Source of the DNA: Euclidia mi
Lineage: Eukaryota; Arthropoda; Insecta; Lepidoptera; Erebidae
NCBI GenBank assembly: GCA_944739405.2
Contig: OX123185.2
Coordinates: 9,421,840 to 9,485,839 of the forward strand
Reading direction: 5' to 3'
DNA: 64,000 bases
Shown: one piece after another, positions 10,645-21,008 of the stretch
Layout of the letters: each line of letters starts with the position of its first letter
How positions within the stretch are numbered: position 1 is the first letter of the stretch
Position numbers and translations under genes: made by a program
The notes under the pieces: model-generated
The model's input: the letters and a program-made list of their open reading frames with translations, nothing else
Told to the model about the DNA's origin: nothing
Databases searched by the model: none

Positions 10645-11787
10645 ATGTCCGAAGAACGAGAACTAGTTAAAAAGCGAGGCAGCTTCAAGGGACGCTTAAC
10701 TGCCTTTATTAACCACCTTGAAGCAATAAGCGATAAGCCGTTAACTAGCTGTGAAGTCAAGGAGTTACAATTGCGTGTGGGGAAGCTGGAGAGTTTGTAT
10801 GATAGTTACGATGAGGTACAGTTGCGGTTAGAATGTTTGGTAGAAGATGTTAAAGCTCAATTATCTGAGTGCGCTGAGTTTGAGTCACAGTATTACAAAG
10901 CGTTGTCTAAATCACAAGATTTGCTAAGTAAATACAATAATGATAATGAGTATGTGAGTTTAAGTGATAAGTGTAGCCGTAATAGCAAACATTTGCCTGT
11001 CAAGTTGCCCACAATACAACTACCTAAGTTTGATGGGTGTTATAGCCATTGGAGTCTCATTCACTGTAATGATGACATTGACCAAATTAACAAATTCCAT
11101 TATTTGCGAGCTTCGCTGGAAGGATCTGCTGCTGTGGTAATCCAAGCGATTGAGTTCTCAGCTAGTAATTACCATATAGCTTGGAAGCTTATTTGTGATC
11201 GCTACGATAACAAACGATTGTTAGTGCATAATCATATTAAATAAGGATGAACCTTATTTAATCTTAACGCCATTACTAAAGAGTCCTCTATTGCGTTAAA
11301 AGGTATGATTAACCAACTTAATAAAAATCTACGTGCTTTAGAATCGCTAGGAGAGCCCGTCAAGCACTGGGACACCCTATTAATTTATATTGTTACTCAT
11401 AAGTTGGATCACAAAACTTACAGGGAGTGGGAAGAGTATAAAGGTAATATTGATATGAATAGCTCAATTACATTTGAAGCGTTTATTCAATTCATTCGCA
11501 TTCGCGCTGATTTGCTCGAGACATTGGAGTTACCTCGAAATCACACTAATTCCACGCCCAGTAAGCCAAGTAAGTTAAAGTCTATGTTTGCGTCACAAGA
11601 ACAAAACAATGTCGTCACTGCTTCGTATAAGTTGTGTCCGCACTGTAAATCTGATCACATGCTCAGTAATTGCCCACTATTCCTCGCGCTTGATATTAAT
11701 GCTCGTCTCAAATTAATACCGAAGTATAAGATTTGTAACAATTGTTTTCGTACACTTTGCCAACCGATGCAGAAAGCCGGGATGTAA
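10645..11787 (+). pseudogene. gag: BEL element A gag, broken
   Basis: Capsid/nucleocapsid precursor of a BEL/Pao element. It starts MSEERELVKKRG at ATG 10645. The conserved BEL gag block (LPKFDG, then an FHYLRASLEGSAA-type segment) is visible around residues 130-160, but the stretch between FDG and LIHCND is about nine residues shorter than usual, suggesting a small in-frame deletion. At 11241-11250 two in-frame stops (TAA, TGA) lie in a short hairpin insertion; the same frame then resumes and reads past 11305. Near 11750 a frameshift falls inside the CCHC zinc knuckle: the CNNC half is in one frame, the H and last C in another. The remaining gag linker up to the protease is Ser/Thr/Asn-rich (about 11790-11940). 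Confidence 0.88.
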
Positions 11788-11941
11788 GCTATGTAAACGT
11801 CGGCATAACACTTTAATACATACGTCGGAGAATAAGGCTGTTGTAAATAACAACAACACATCACACAGTAGCTCGTCTCATTCCGTATCAACGTCGTCGC
11901 CCACCGACGCCGCAACATGCACTAATGCGAGTACAAATAAT

Positions 11942-12424
11942 ATGACTTTGTCTGCGGAAACCGGTCTGTCTTGTGGCGAATGTAAACAACGCGGCGTGTT
12001 ATTGTCCACCGCACTTATTAAAGTATACGATGCTACCTATCGTGAATATATAGTTCAAGCTATGCTAGATAGCGGTAGCACATCATGTTTTATTACAGAT
12101 AAATTATGTAGACGACTAAACTTAAGTACGAGTCAGGTAAATGGTTCGGTCTACGGCATAAACAACGTGAGTTCTCGCGTCGGCAAAATGTGTCAACTTA
12201 AAATGACATCTTTAAACAATAGTTACACTGCTAACATTCATTGTTTCATTTTGCCATCATTAACTTCAGTAGTGCCTTGTCGTGATATCGACTTAACCGA
12301 CCTACAGATACCTAATAATATTTGTTTAGCCGATCCTACCTTTTACAATCCATCAGAAATTGGTGTTTTGATTGGTGCTGACTTATTCTGGAACTTGGTA
12401 GGTTCACAAAGAAGGGGAAGGTAA
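11942..12424 (+). pseudogene. BEL element A protease region
   Basis: Aspartic protease domain of the polyprotein, cutting Gag-Pol during particle maturation. The active-site motif is DSGS within MLDSGSTSCFIT (near 12068), followed by the usual hydrophobic flap region and a GADLFWNL segment typical of the BEL protease end. The frame is frame 2, different from gag (frame 1). It breaks near 12405-12420, where the next expected segment (GKPILCETLLGWIVSG) moves to frame 0. It is therefore part of one decayed polyprotein rather than a separate gene. Confidence 0.85.
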
Positions 12425-12431
12425 GCCAATC

Positions 12432-15400
12432 TTGTGTGAAACATTATTAGGCTGGATTGTGTCTGGTCCTGTTACCTATTGTAATGGTAAATTATCTAAT
12501 AATGTTTCTTGTAACTTTTCTCAAACCGATTCCAATAACATTGGCTTAGATAAAATTCGCACCGATTTAACGAAGTTTTGGAATCTGGAGGAGATTTCCT
12601 CACAATCCTCACATTATTTACCCGAGGAAAAATTGTGTGAGGAACATTTTGTGAAGAATACGACACGTTTAGAGGACGGTCATTTTTGTGTTCGTATTCC
12701 TTTAAAAGAAAGTCCTTCTGTATTGGGTGAATCGTTCCAAAGGGCTTCTAAGTGCCTATATTCACTGGAACGTAGACTGAAATCCAAGCCTGAGTTTAGT
12801 AAGTTATATAGGGATTTCATGTCTCAGTACGAGGCATTAGGGCATATGACCGAAGTTAATAATTTAAGTGACAGCCCTAATGGATATTTTATTCCACACC
12901 ATACCACTAAGTTGCGTGTAGTCTTTAATGCGAGCTGTGCAACTTCTTCTGGAGTTTCCTTTAATGATGTCCAAATGGTAGGTGCTACGGTGCAGGACGA
13001 TCTTTTATCGATACTGCTTAGGTTTCGGCAACACAAGTTCGTCTTGTCAGCCGACGTTGCAAAAATGTATAGGTGTATCTACGTCCACCCAGATGTGCAT
13101 TGCAGTCGCATTTGCAGCAGGTATTGTGGCGCGAACATCCCTCTAAACCAGTCAAGGTGTACAAATTAAATACCGTCACTTACGGTACAGCTAGTGCACC
13201 TTTCCTAGCTACCCGTTGCCTTAAGCAAATAGGTATTGATTACAAGAACAATACCTTTTCGCAGTTGGCTGACGAGTCATACTCATGTGGTAAAGATAAG
13301 GTTGCTGACGTCATCTTGCACGACATATATGTCGATGACCTTTTGACAGGTGGGGATGATTTAAATGAAGTCATGTTTATACGCTCCGAGGTCACAAACG
13401 CACTAGCGTCTGCTTGCATGCCACTCAGAAAGTGGAGGTCCAACGTACCTGAATTAGTCAAAGAGGTCTCTCAGTCGTCTTTAGATCTAGATATGGGATC
13501 TAATGGACCCAATAAACTGCTGGGTCTTGACTGGTTCTCGAGTTCGGACGAGCTAGGGTTCTCATGCTCGACGTTACCCTCTAATAATTCTGTGACTAAG
13601 CGGGACATACTTTCTGTGATTGCACGCATTTTCGACCCCTTAGGACTTTTATCTCCTTGCGTAGTTACCATGAAAATGTTATTACAGAATATGTGGATAG
13701 ATAAACTCTCATGGGACGAATCCCTATCCCCGACATTGATTGCTTCATGGAATGCTATTGTGAAAGAACTGCCTCTTATTAATAATTTTCGTGTACCGCG
13801 CATTGTTTTGTGTGATTCTTATTACACCTCAGAACTCCATGTATTTACGGACGCATCTGAGCGTGCGTATGGCGCATGTGTTTATGTACGCAGCGTCAAT
13901 AATATAGGTCAGTGCATGGTTTGTCTGTTAGTCGCTAAGAGTCGAGTGGCGCCTATTAAACCAACTACCATTCCAAGACTGGAGTTGTGTGGAGCTGTGG
14001 TAGGAGCTCGTTTATGTGAGAAGGTAATAAACTCACTTCGTATCAAGTTCAATCGAGTCTTCTGCTGGACCGACTCCACCGTCGTGTTGGGATGGCTTCA
14101 GACGTTACCTTCTAGACTTCAGCCGTTTGTACGCAATCGCGTAGCTGAAGTCTTAAATAAAGTGGGCCACTGCACTTGGTCACACGTCCCAACCGACAAG
14201 AACCCTGCAGACCTGATATCTCGAGGTGTAGATATTAGCACCCTGCAATCATTGGACTTATGGTGGAACGGTCCCAGTTTTCTGATGCAAGATCAGTCCG
14301 ATTGGCCTTCTCAACATAAGTCGTTTGAGTTAGACAAGTTGCCTGAAATACGACCTCATGTTTCGTTAAGCGCTAGTGTTAATAAGAGTCAATGTGAAGC
14401 ATTTGTAGACTTTGACCGATTTTCTAGTTATTTAAGGCTCATTCGTAGTGTAGCAACTGTTTTAAGATTTATTAAATTGTGTAGAAAAATGCCCTCTCCT
14501 GGTAGGTTTCTATCACAGTCACAGTTACAGGATGCATTAAATATCATTATAATTAGAAGTCAAATTGAGTGTTTTTCCGAGTATAATTTGCTTAGTAAGA
14601 ATGAGAAGTTACCTAAGAAAAGCGCCCTCATTAAATTTAATGTATTTTTCGACACTAATAAAATAATGCGAGTTGGAGGACGCTTAGCAAATTCAAATTT
14701 CTCTTACAGTAAAAAGTATCCTATATTATTACAGTCCACTCACAACTTTACTAAATTACTATTTGAGTATGAACATATTAGGTTAATGCATGCTGGCCCA
14801 ACGCTTTTGTTGTCTTCCATTAGGGATTCGTATTGGCCCATAGGCGGACGAAAATTAGCAAAGCACTGCTATCGTCATTGTGTGCGTTGTTGCCGCATGT
14901 TGGGTAAGACAGTGTTACCATCGATGGGTAATTTACCGCAGCAGCGCATTCTTCCAGGCGGTTACCCATTTCAGAGTACCGGTGTAGATTACGCTGGTCC
15001 CATCATGGCAGCTACTAGACAGGGTCGCGGATGTAGGCTAGTAAAAGTGTATATAGCACTCTTTGTGTGTTTTACCACCAAGGCTATTCATTTGGAGCTG
15101 GTGAGTGACTTGACCAGTGACAAATATTTGCTAGCGTTATATAGGTTCATCTCGCGACGCGGTAAGCCGAGTGACATTTACTCTGATAACGGTACCTGTT
15201 TCGTTGGCGCTAATAATGAACTTGCAATGTTCCTTAAGTCCAGTTGTGATTCCTTGGCTGCACAGCTGGCTTATGACGGGATTAAGTTCCATTTTATCCC
15301 CGCATACACGCCTCATTTTGGTAGACTCTGGGAAGCGGGTGTTAAGGCGACTAAATTTCACCTTAGGTGAGTGTTGGGAAATTGTCACTTAACCTTTGAA

Positions 15401-15880
15401 GAGCTTAACACCACACTAGTCCAGATAGAAGCCATTTTAAATTCTCGTCCACTGACGCCTTTATCTTCGGACCCAGCTGACTGCAACCCACTGACTCCGG
15501 GTCATTTTCTCGTTGGCCGGCCACTTACATCATTGCCGCAGCCAGACCTTCAAGATTACTCCGTAACTTCCTTGTCTCGTTATCAACGGATCGAGCAGCT
15601 TCGCCAGCATTTTTGGGATCGTTGGAGCAAGGAGTACGTGTCAGAGCTGCAGCAGAGGACTAAGTGGCGTACCTGCAAAGATGCACTGAAGCTGGGCATG
15701 TTGGTTGTTGTGAAGGAGGACCATCTACCTCCTCTCAAGTGGAGATTAGGCAGGATTGTCGCAATTCACCCAGGATCTGACGGAATTGTACGCGTGGCAG
15801 ATATCCAAACCAACTCTGTCATCATCAGAAGGGCGTTCAGCAGGATTTGCCCACTGCCCATCGACTCACAGTGTGGTTGA
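12432..15880 (+). pseudogene. pol: BEL element A pol: RT, RNase H, integrase with frameshift and nonsense
   Basis: Segment one (12432-13169) has the ETLLGWIVSGP start and the RT block LSADVAKMY. A frameshift at about 13085-13115 moves the frame to segment two (13073-15370), which has LWREH, an IYVDD catalytic motif (near 13328), an FTDAS RNase H motif (near 13848), a C-T-D-S segment, and the integrase H-H-C-C finger (near 14785-14895). The integrase core follows with GVDYAGP, YSDNGT and LWEAGVKAT carrying the D, D and E. TGA at 15368-15370 interrupts the frame, which then continues unchanged (LGNCHLTFEEL ... ILNSRPLTPL ... LTPGHFLVG) to 15880. The TGA probably replaced an Arg CGA by a C-to-T change (inference). 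Total coding length is normal for BEL. Confidence 0.92.
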
Positions 15881-15913
15881 AAGCGCACCTGCTGCTTCCA
15901 ACGTCCGGGGGCA

Positions 15914-16129
15914 TGTTCAAGCCAAAACGCCTGCTTGAATTGTAGGAGTAACGTAGCAGATACGTTAATGAGTCAACGATCTATAATTTAAGGATCTTTC
16001 CGTACGAGTTCTTATAATGTTCATTCACTCATTCGTGTTCGACCTGTGTACGACTTTGTTAATATACTTTTCTGTTAACCACGAACCAGTCCAGACTTTT
16101 ATTCCGGCAATCCCGAAATTCCACGAACA
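15914..16129 (+). repeat. 3' LTR of BEL/Pao element A
   Basis: 216-bp partner of 9566-9781, with two substitutions. It is preceded by a short G-run (cgggggca) that could serve as the polypurine tract, although it is weak. The target duplication atagt follows at 16130-16134. The remaining 33 bases after the pol stop (15881-15913) are the 3' untranslated part. Confidence 0.95.
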
Positions 16130-16134
16130 ATAGT

Positions 16135-17555
16135 AAATAAAAAAAATGCAGTCTATTTTGCAAATTACAAAAATATTGCAATTTGGCCTTAATATTTGGC
16201 TAACTTTACATAATAAATATTTAAAAAACAAAATCACAATAAAAAAGGAATGATTTTATCTTCCATGAGATCTTGAGTTATGTGTCTTGCATAACACATG
16301 TGGCACATAAAAGTAACTTGCTCGGGGCACACTGATATACTGCACAAAATGCATGCTTTTTTTAACGTATTTTGCTAATGTGGCATATAGAAAGTGTGGC
16401 ATTTTGTGAAAGTGGCGTTTTGTAAATGTGGCATTGAGCGCCTAATCCTACTGATATCTACTTGTGATACGACAATTGATTTGCCTAGCATATTCCTATG
16501 CACATTTTGATTCTCTGCATGCCATTTCTTAGGTTTTCACTCAGATAAGCCCGCGCAAGTTTTGTTTTTCAAACCCCTATAACACTTTCCCTGTACATGT
16601 TACAGAGTTACACCCTTTAAATTCTTTAAAATAACACTTATTGATATCTTTTATCCGTATTATATAAAATTCTTGCGTTACTGACTGAATGACAGACAAG
16701 CTACAGCCATAACTACGGGGCACAAGAAGCTGAAAAATTTGGCATGTATATTCCTTGGTGATATAGGGGTGCAGTAAGAAGGGATATCCCGAAACTCCCA
16801 GGGGATCTGGCAGAAACAGTTAATGTGCGGGCGTAGCTGCGGACATCCTCTAGTTTTATTTAGGTCTCATGATGCTACAACACTCGGGATGAAACCACCC
16901 ATTCTTCTTTTAGGGGCTTGCCAATCACCCATTGTAGACCTTGTTTACTGTAAGAAACAAATAAAAAATGTAAATAATATATTCACTCAATTAATCAATA
17001 ACTGTGCATAATTACTACGAAAACACAATCAAACCAATTTTGTTATTAACAAAAAAACTTACACGAACGGGCGCGTCATGAGCAAAAGGCCGCGCTTCTC
17101 GATGCACCACTCACAAACCCATCACCACGCAGTCATGGTGGCACTGAGCACCACGGGAGTTGCGTCAAAGGAGAGGGGGTTAAATTTTAGGAAGGTACTG
17201 AGAAGCTTGTAGTGACACAGTATAGCTAAAGTTGAAATTTACAGTAATGAATTCATGCGTGAGCAAAATGCTCATAGTGCGCCTTCTTACGGGTTAAAAA
17301 TGAGTAGGTATGTTTTTATAAATATGGCTATTTGTAATCTATTTCTAGAAAGACCTGGGACTAAAGCAGACGTAATACTTAAATATCTAGAAATAATTTA
17401 CTTCCTTATAGTGATAACTATCAATTATTGCATCAAAAGGTTTCTTTATTTTAAAACAACTTTTGCACAAAAAAAAAATCCTGCGTCGTAGGAGCCTATG
17501 CGCCAAGGTCGAGGACCAGCAGCTCTAAATATAGTGGGTGTAGCCGCGGGCTCAG
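16135..17555. other. AT-rich stretch with repeat debris
   Basis: No gene recognised. 16380-16440 has irregular short repeats of a gtggcat-like word. 16790-16855 (gatctggcag ... gcgggcgtagctgcgg ... cctctagt) and 17500-17555 (gtagccgcgggctcagctagt) resemble the GC-hairpin plus CTAG 3' termini of lepidopteran Helitrons. 17041-17310 shares gcgcg/gagcaaaa words with 9395-9450. Short open frames at 16823 and 17255 carry nothing recognisable. Confidence 0.45.
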
Positions 17556-17559
17556 CTAG

Positions 17560-18771
17560 TATGAGCTTAACTTCATGTTTATTTAATTTAATAAACAATG
17601 GCGGCATGCATGAAAGAACAAACACTATACCTACTTCCACAATCTTTGGTATTAATACCTGTGAATAGAGAGACGTCTTTAATCAAAGTAAATTGTAAGA
17701 AGTATTCCTTCAAATAATAATATTACACAGAGAAACATACCGGCCTAAAATTATCTACAAAGAAATACACCCAAATAACTGTATTTATTACGTGAAAGAC
17801 TACAGCAGTAATAATCTGAAATCACTAATCAGTTTACTTAAATAATAATAATAATATTCTACCACATACACACATCACCATCTAGTCCCAAACTAAGCAG
17901 AGCTTGTACTATGGATACTAGATAATGGATAAATATACTTAAATAGGTTTTTTTGTAAATAAATACATATTATACATAATAACACCCAGACCAAGACAAA
18001 CATCGATGTTCATGCACACAAATGTTTGACTTGAGCGGGAATCGAACCCGTGACCTTCGACGTAGCAGCCGCTTACACTCCCGCTACGCAAACCGGTCGT
18101 CAGAAATTGCAGATTAAATAATAAAGATTATTCTAATATTGACAGAAAAACGTATTAACCAGAATTTTCATTGGTGTACTCAGAATGTCGAAAATTTTTT
18201 ATATGAGTTCATAATTGTTCATCCTACAATGCCTCATGTTTGTCTTCACTCTTTTACTATTTTCTGATACAATTATTTCAGAGAGGATCTTTTGCAACTG
18301 TTTTTTATATGCAGAAATTTGGTAAAATAGAAATTTGAACATCATAATTTTCGTAAAATATGATAGTTGCATGATCAATAATATAGATAGAAAAAAAGGT
18401 AGCAGACAGGGTCTGACACACAGTCGTAGGTACCAATTTGACTTCAACAGATGTACAATATATCACATTTAAAACTATCTCTCTTAATACAGCAGTGAGA
18501 AATAAGAACCGGGATACTGGCAAATCTGTTCCACCGATTATTAGACTACCAGCTTTCATGTTGTCCGGGAGTCTTAAATGGTCGTCACAATGGCAAACAT
18601 CGATACGCAAATAAGAAGATAGTTGATAGTAATAAGACACAAATATAGTTGAAAGCTTATTTTTAAGTATAAATAGATTATAACTGTTGCAAAATATGAC
18701 ACTGTCATCACACAGTACGCTCTAACAAAAAATGTTACCCTTTTTGTCAGAACTATGTAATTTTGATTCAT
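17560..18771 (-). pseudogene. Gustatory receptor pseudogene (paralogue of the intact gene at 28993-30708)
   Basis: The minus strand shows the exon plan of the intact neighbour. Exon 1 relic runs 18771-18160: it starts MNQNY, has lost about 35 codons near the N-terminus, then shows RVTFFVRAYCVMTVS, a DLPVSRFLFL block and a FYQISAYKKQLQ block. It is split by at least two frameshifts (near 18600 and 18440) and ends at a STPMKIL-like donor. Exon 2 relic (17815-17741) is 75 nt, as in the intact gene, still in frame, with ag and gt borders. Exon 3 relic (17658 to about 17560) is truncated at a Helitron-like CTAG end. Exon 4 was not found. A SINE sits in intron 1 and a dispersed repeat abuts the start codon. 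Dead chemoreceptor copies like this are common in GR arrays. Confidence 0.85.
17838..18123 (-). mobile_element. tRNA-derived SINE in intron 1 of the GR pseudogene
   Basis: On the minus strand the head (18103-18030) reads like a tRNA, with a B-box GGTTCGATTCC and an A-box-like tagcgggagtgtaagcgg. A unique body follows (catgaacatcgatgtttgtc ... gggactagatggtg) and an (ATT)n tail at about 17845-17860. A possible target duplication, ttaaataata, is at 17838-17847 and 18114-18123. A second copy of the same family is at 55944-56220. Pol III transcription would start at the head; the RNA is not a functional tRNA. Confidence 0.85.
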
Positions 18772-18772
18772 A

Positions 18773-19101
18773 GTATCTGGGGGTACGGCAGTGCCCCCAC
18801 CAAGTCGAGCAAAAAAAGCGGCACGGCCGTACCAACCTTTTCTCGAAGCAATTCAGGCCGTTTTCGACCCCCTATAACTTCGTTGTGGATAAAACTAGAA
18901 GCCTGATTGTTAATAACCATGCAGGCATTGTATAAAGATGGTGTATTTCAAATTTCATTCAATTTGAACCAGTAGTTTAAGAATTATAACGAGTCAAATT
19001 TCTTAATTTTGTCACTCACTGACCGATCATCAAAAGTCTAAGGCACTTCTAGCAAACATAGAAGCTTCAAATTTAGGAAACAATTAGTGTTTAGTGTATG
19101 A
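18773..19101 (+). repeat. Dispersed ~325-bp repeat, copy 1
   Basis: Closely matches 63472-63789 over its whole length, from tatctgggggtacggcag to tagtgtttagtgtatga, at roughly 90% by eye. It begins with a GC-rich hairpin (ggggg...gtgcccccacc). Its left end lies two bases from the GR pseudogene start codon; its right end is followed by sequence matching the 5' flank of the intact GR. It therefore inserted into the 5' flank of that gene. No TIRs or coding; class unknown. Confidence 0.8.
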
Positions 19102-19220
19102 CAGCAAATCAATACTGTAAGTGTGGCAGTAATGCCTGCTCACCCCAAATAATTCCATATATTAGTTAATTAGGTTAGAGCTGGCGTCAAAAGGAACCAT
19201 GAATGTCAATGTCATAAGAT
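19102..19220 (-). promoter_or_regulatory. Displaced 5' flank of the GR pseudogene
   Basis: Shares with the region just upstream of the intact GR (30732-30835) the ordered words atcaatactgtaag, gttagagct and tgtcaatgtca. This marks it as the original upstream region of the pseudogene, pushed 330 bp away by the repeat insertion. No promoter element was identified. Confidence 0.6.
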
Positions 19221-19461
19221 GTGATCTGCTGTTATATAATTACTCTTAAGTATAATTCGAAAATACCAAAAGTAGATAAATAATTGAGTTACATTAACAA
19301 AACGCATATGGGAATATTTTTCGGTTTCAAGTAAATGAAATTGTAATATTACAAGACAAGTATAGCCGAGTGCTATACAATTCGCAAATTTTGACAATAC
19401 TTATATGCAAAGCAAATGAATTAATTTAAATATTGTTACCATTTTATGAATACAAAAGACG

Positions 19462-19906
19462 GGGTGTAAGGGACGGTGTACCGAAAACCGATACCAGTGA
19501 TTCAGTTCATGATACTGAGGCCATTGGCGTTCGAATTTTCCGGCAAAATTTAATGAATTTTCCGAATTTTCTTTTGGATTTTTTGCCATATAATGTAATG
19601 AAATAGTAGCTATAGTCGACCCCCATTAAATTTTTTGTAAAATTCTAAGAATTAAACATGTACATGGTGCGTTTACTCTGACGTAGCACAGTAAGCGCAC
19701 CAGTACATCGTAATCACTGCCGCTACCACCCGCCGCTGTAGGGCCGTAACAGCTGATAGTGCGAGTTTGCGTGTTCCTATTTACATCGCAATTTTTTTTT
19801 AAATTGTCGTGTACTTAGATTTTTTCGGAAAATTTGAGCGCCATGGATCTCAGTATAATGTACTGAATAACTGGTATAAGTTTTCGGTACACCGTCCCTT
19901 ACACCC
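19462..19906. mobile_element. MITE with ~85-bp terminal inverted repeats
   Basis: The left end gggtgtaagggacggtgtac and the right end are inverted copies. Similarity runs about 85 bp inward with scattered mismatches (left ...accgataccagtgattcag, right complement ...acttataccagttattcag). The interior is 270 bp, with its own smaller inverted words around gtttactctgacg...gtaagcgcacc. No transposase and no clear target duplication were seen. Confidence 0.75.
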
Positions 19907-19909
19907 AGT

Positions 19910-20845
19910 ATATCTCTGATCAACAAGACATACGCAGATGAATGTGATCTATCGAAAATTTACATAAAATTCACTCTAAGTTGAATAAGTTATGTTCTTA
20001 TTTTTCTCTTATATCTTTGACTCAGAAATAGGTAGTTACTCATATTGGTGCATAAGCTTAGTTCCGTATAAGAGGACGGTTTATGATTTGATAGAAAGTA
20101 TTCACTATAACCGCTCGCTTGCTTCTGGCAACAATCGTTTCCAATACTAACACCGCGAACTTTGCTCTTGGAAACAATCGTTGCCAAAAGTTAATTTCCA
20201 TTAAACGACTTTAAACTCTATTTTAACATCTTTGAAAGATTTGTAATTAAAACTTATTAATATTTTTATTGTATTTGGTCGCATTCAAGGTATAATGTTC
20301 GGTGTGCCGCAGGGGTTTGGTATGGGACCAATAATATGACAGTTTTTGTTTTCGTATAGTTATCCAGTAAGTAGGGCTGTCTAGAATTACCGTAGCCAGG
20401 CAGGAAGGTGTATCAGAAGTGCGCAGTGGAAGGTGTAATACATCTACCTGACCACGATAGACAATATATCCAGACACAATGCACTGCGTTGCACAGTGAG
20501 TAAAGTATTGAGTAGGTACATGAAAATTTTACCTTATATATCCTGGTGATGTTCTTGAAGTGGACCTCTAGATTAACTTATAATTTTGGCCAAAATAACA
20601 AGAGAATCAATAGATACCAGTTTACAATTCGGCGAAGTTCTTCTCCAGACCACGATGCACGTTGCGGTTCACAAAACTTTTCACAAAAATGTTCAATATG
20701 TCATCAATTTACAACAAACTTTGCCGGAAGTCAAAAGCGGCAATTACGTATTAAGTTAATTACAAGTTGATTCAATTCGCGTTAATTCAAAGGGCGATCA
20801 ATTTAATTTGGGTACAAGGCACGCGAGCTTGCAAACGGCGTGTTA
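19910..20845. other. Unresolved AT-rich stretch left of BEL element B
   Basis: No recognisable gene. It includes ttggcaacgattgtttcc/ggcaacaatcgtttcc-like inverted words at 20128-20185. 20846 is where the BEL B terminal repeat begins; sequence just left of it may still belong to the element if its LTR is longer than the shared 132 bp. Confidence 0.4.
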
Positions 20846-20977
20846 ATTTTTCAAGGCGCCAACGGAAGTGACAGTTCAGTGTGACCATTGTCAGAAATTT
20901 TCAATAGACTAAACAAAATGTTACTCAATCGATCTAATCGATTTGACTTATAATAAAAACAAATTCTATTTCAAATA
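20846..20977 (-). repeat. BEL element B 3' terminal repeat (short LTR)
   Basis: 130 of 132 positions match 27328-27459. On the minus strand it starts TATTTGAAATAG, where the partner has TGTTTGAAATAG, so the canonical TG has been mutated. A purine-rich tract sits just before it. 132 bp is short for a BEL LTR, so the true LTR may extend further and be truncated in the other copy. Confidence 0.75.
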
Positions 20978-21008
20978 TCCACCCGCCCCGGACCGGCCTA
21001 CCCGTCCG

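Larger units (their letters stand above)
9561..16134 (+). mobile_element. BEL/Pao LTR retrotransposon A, complete with TSD
   Basis: Two 216-bp LTRs (9566-9781 and 15914-16129) flank a BEL/Pao-type internal region in the order gag, DSGS protease, YVDD reverse transcriptase, RNase H, integrase. The insertion is bounded by the perfect 5-bp direct repeat atagt at 9561-9565 and 16130-16134, which fixes both ends exactly. The LTRs differ at 2 of 216 positions, so insertion was recent. Coding is nevertheless broken: a small hairpin insertion with stops in gag, frameshifts near 11750, 12410 and 13100, and a nonsense codon at 15368. The copy cannot make a full polyprotein. Confidence 0.95.

Noticed and set aside
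18030..18103. tRNA gene candidate (also 56140-56215 and 62636-62710)
   Set aside because: Boxes are present, but the cloverleaf is imperfect and each is fused to a SINE body with tail and duplications. SINE heads, not tRNA genes.
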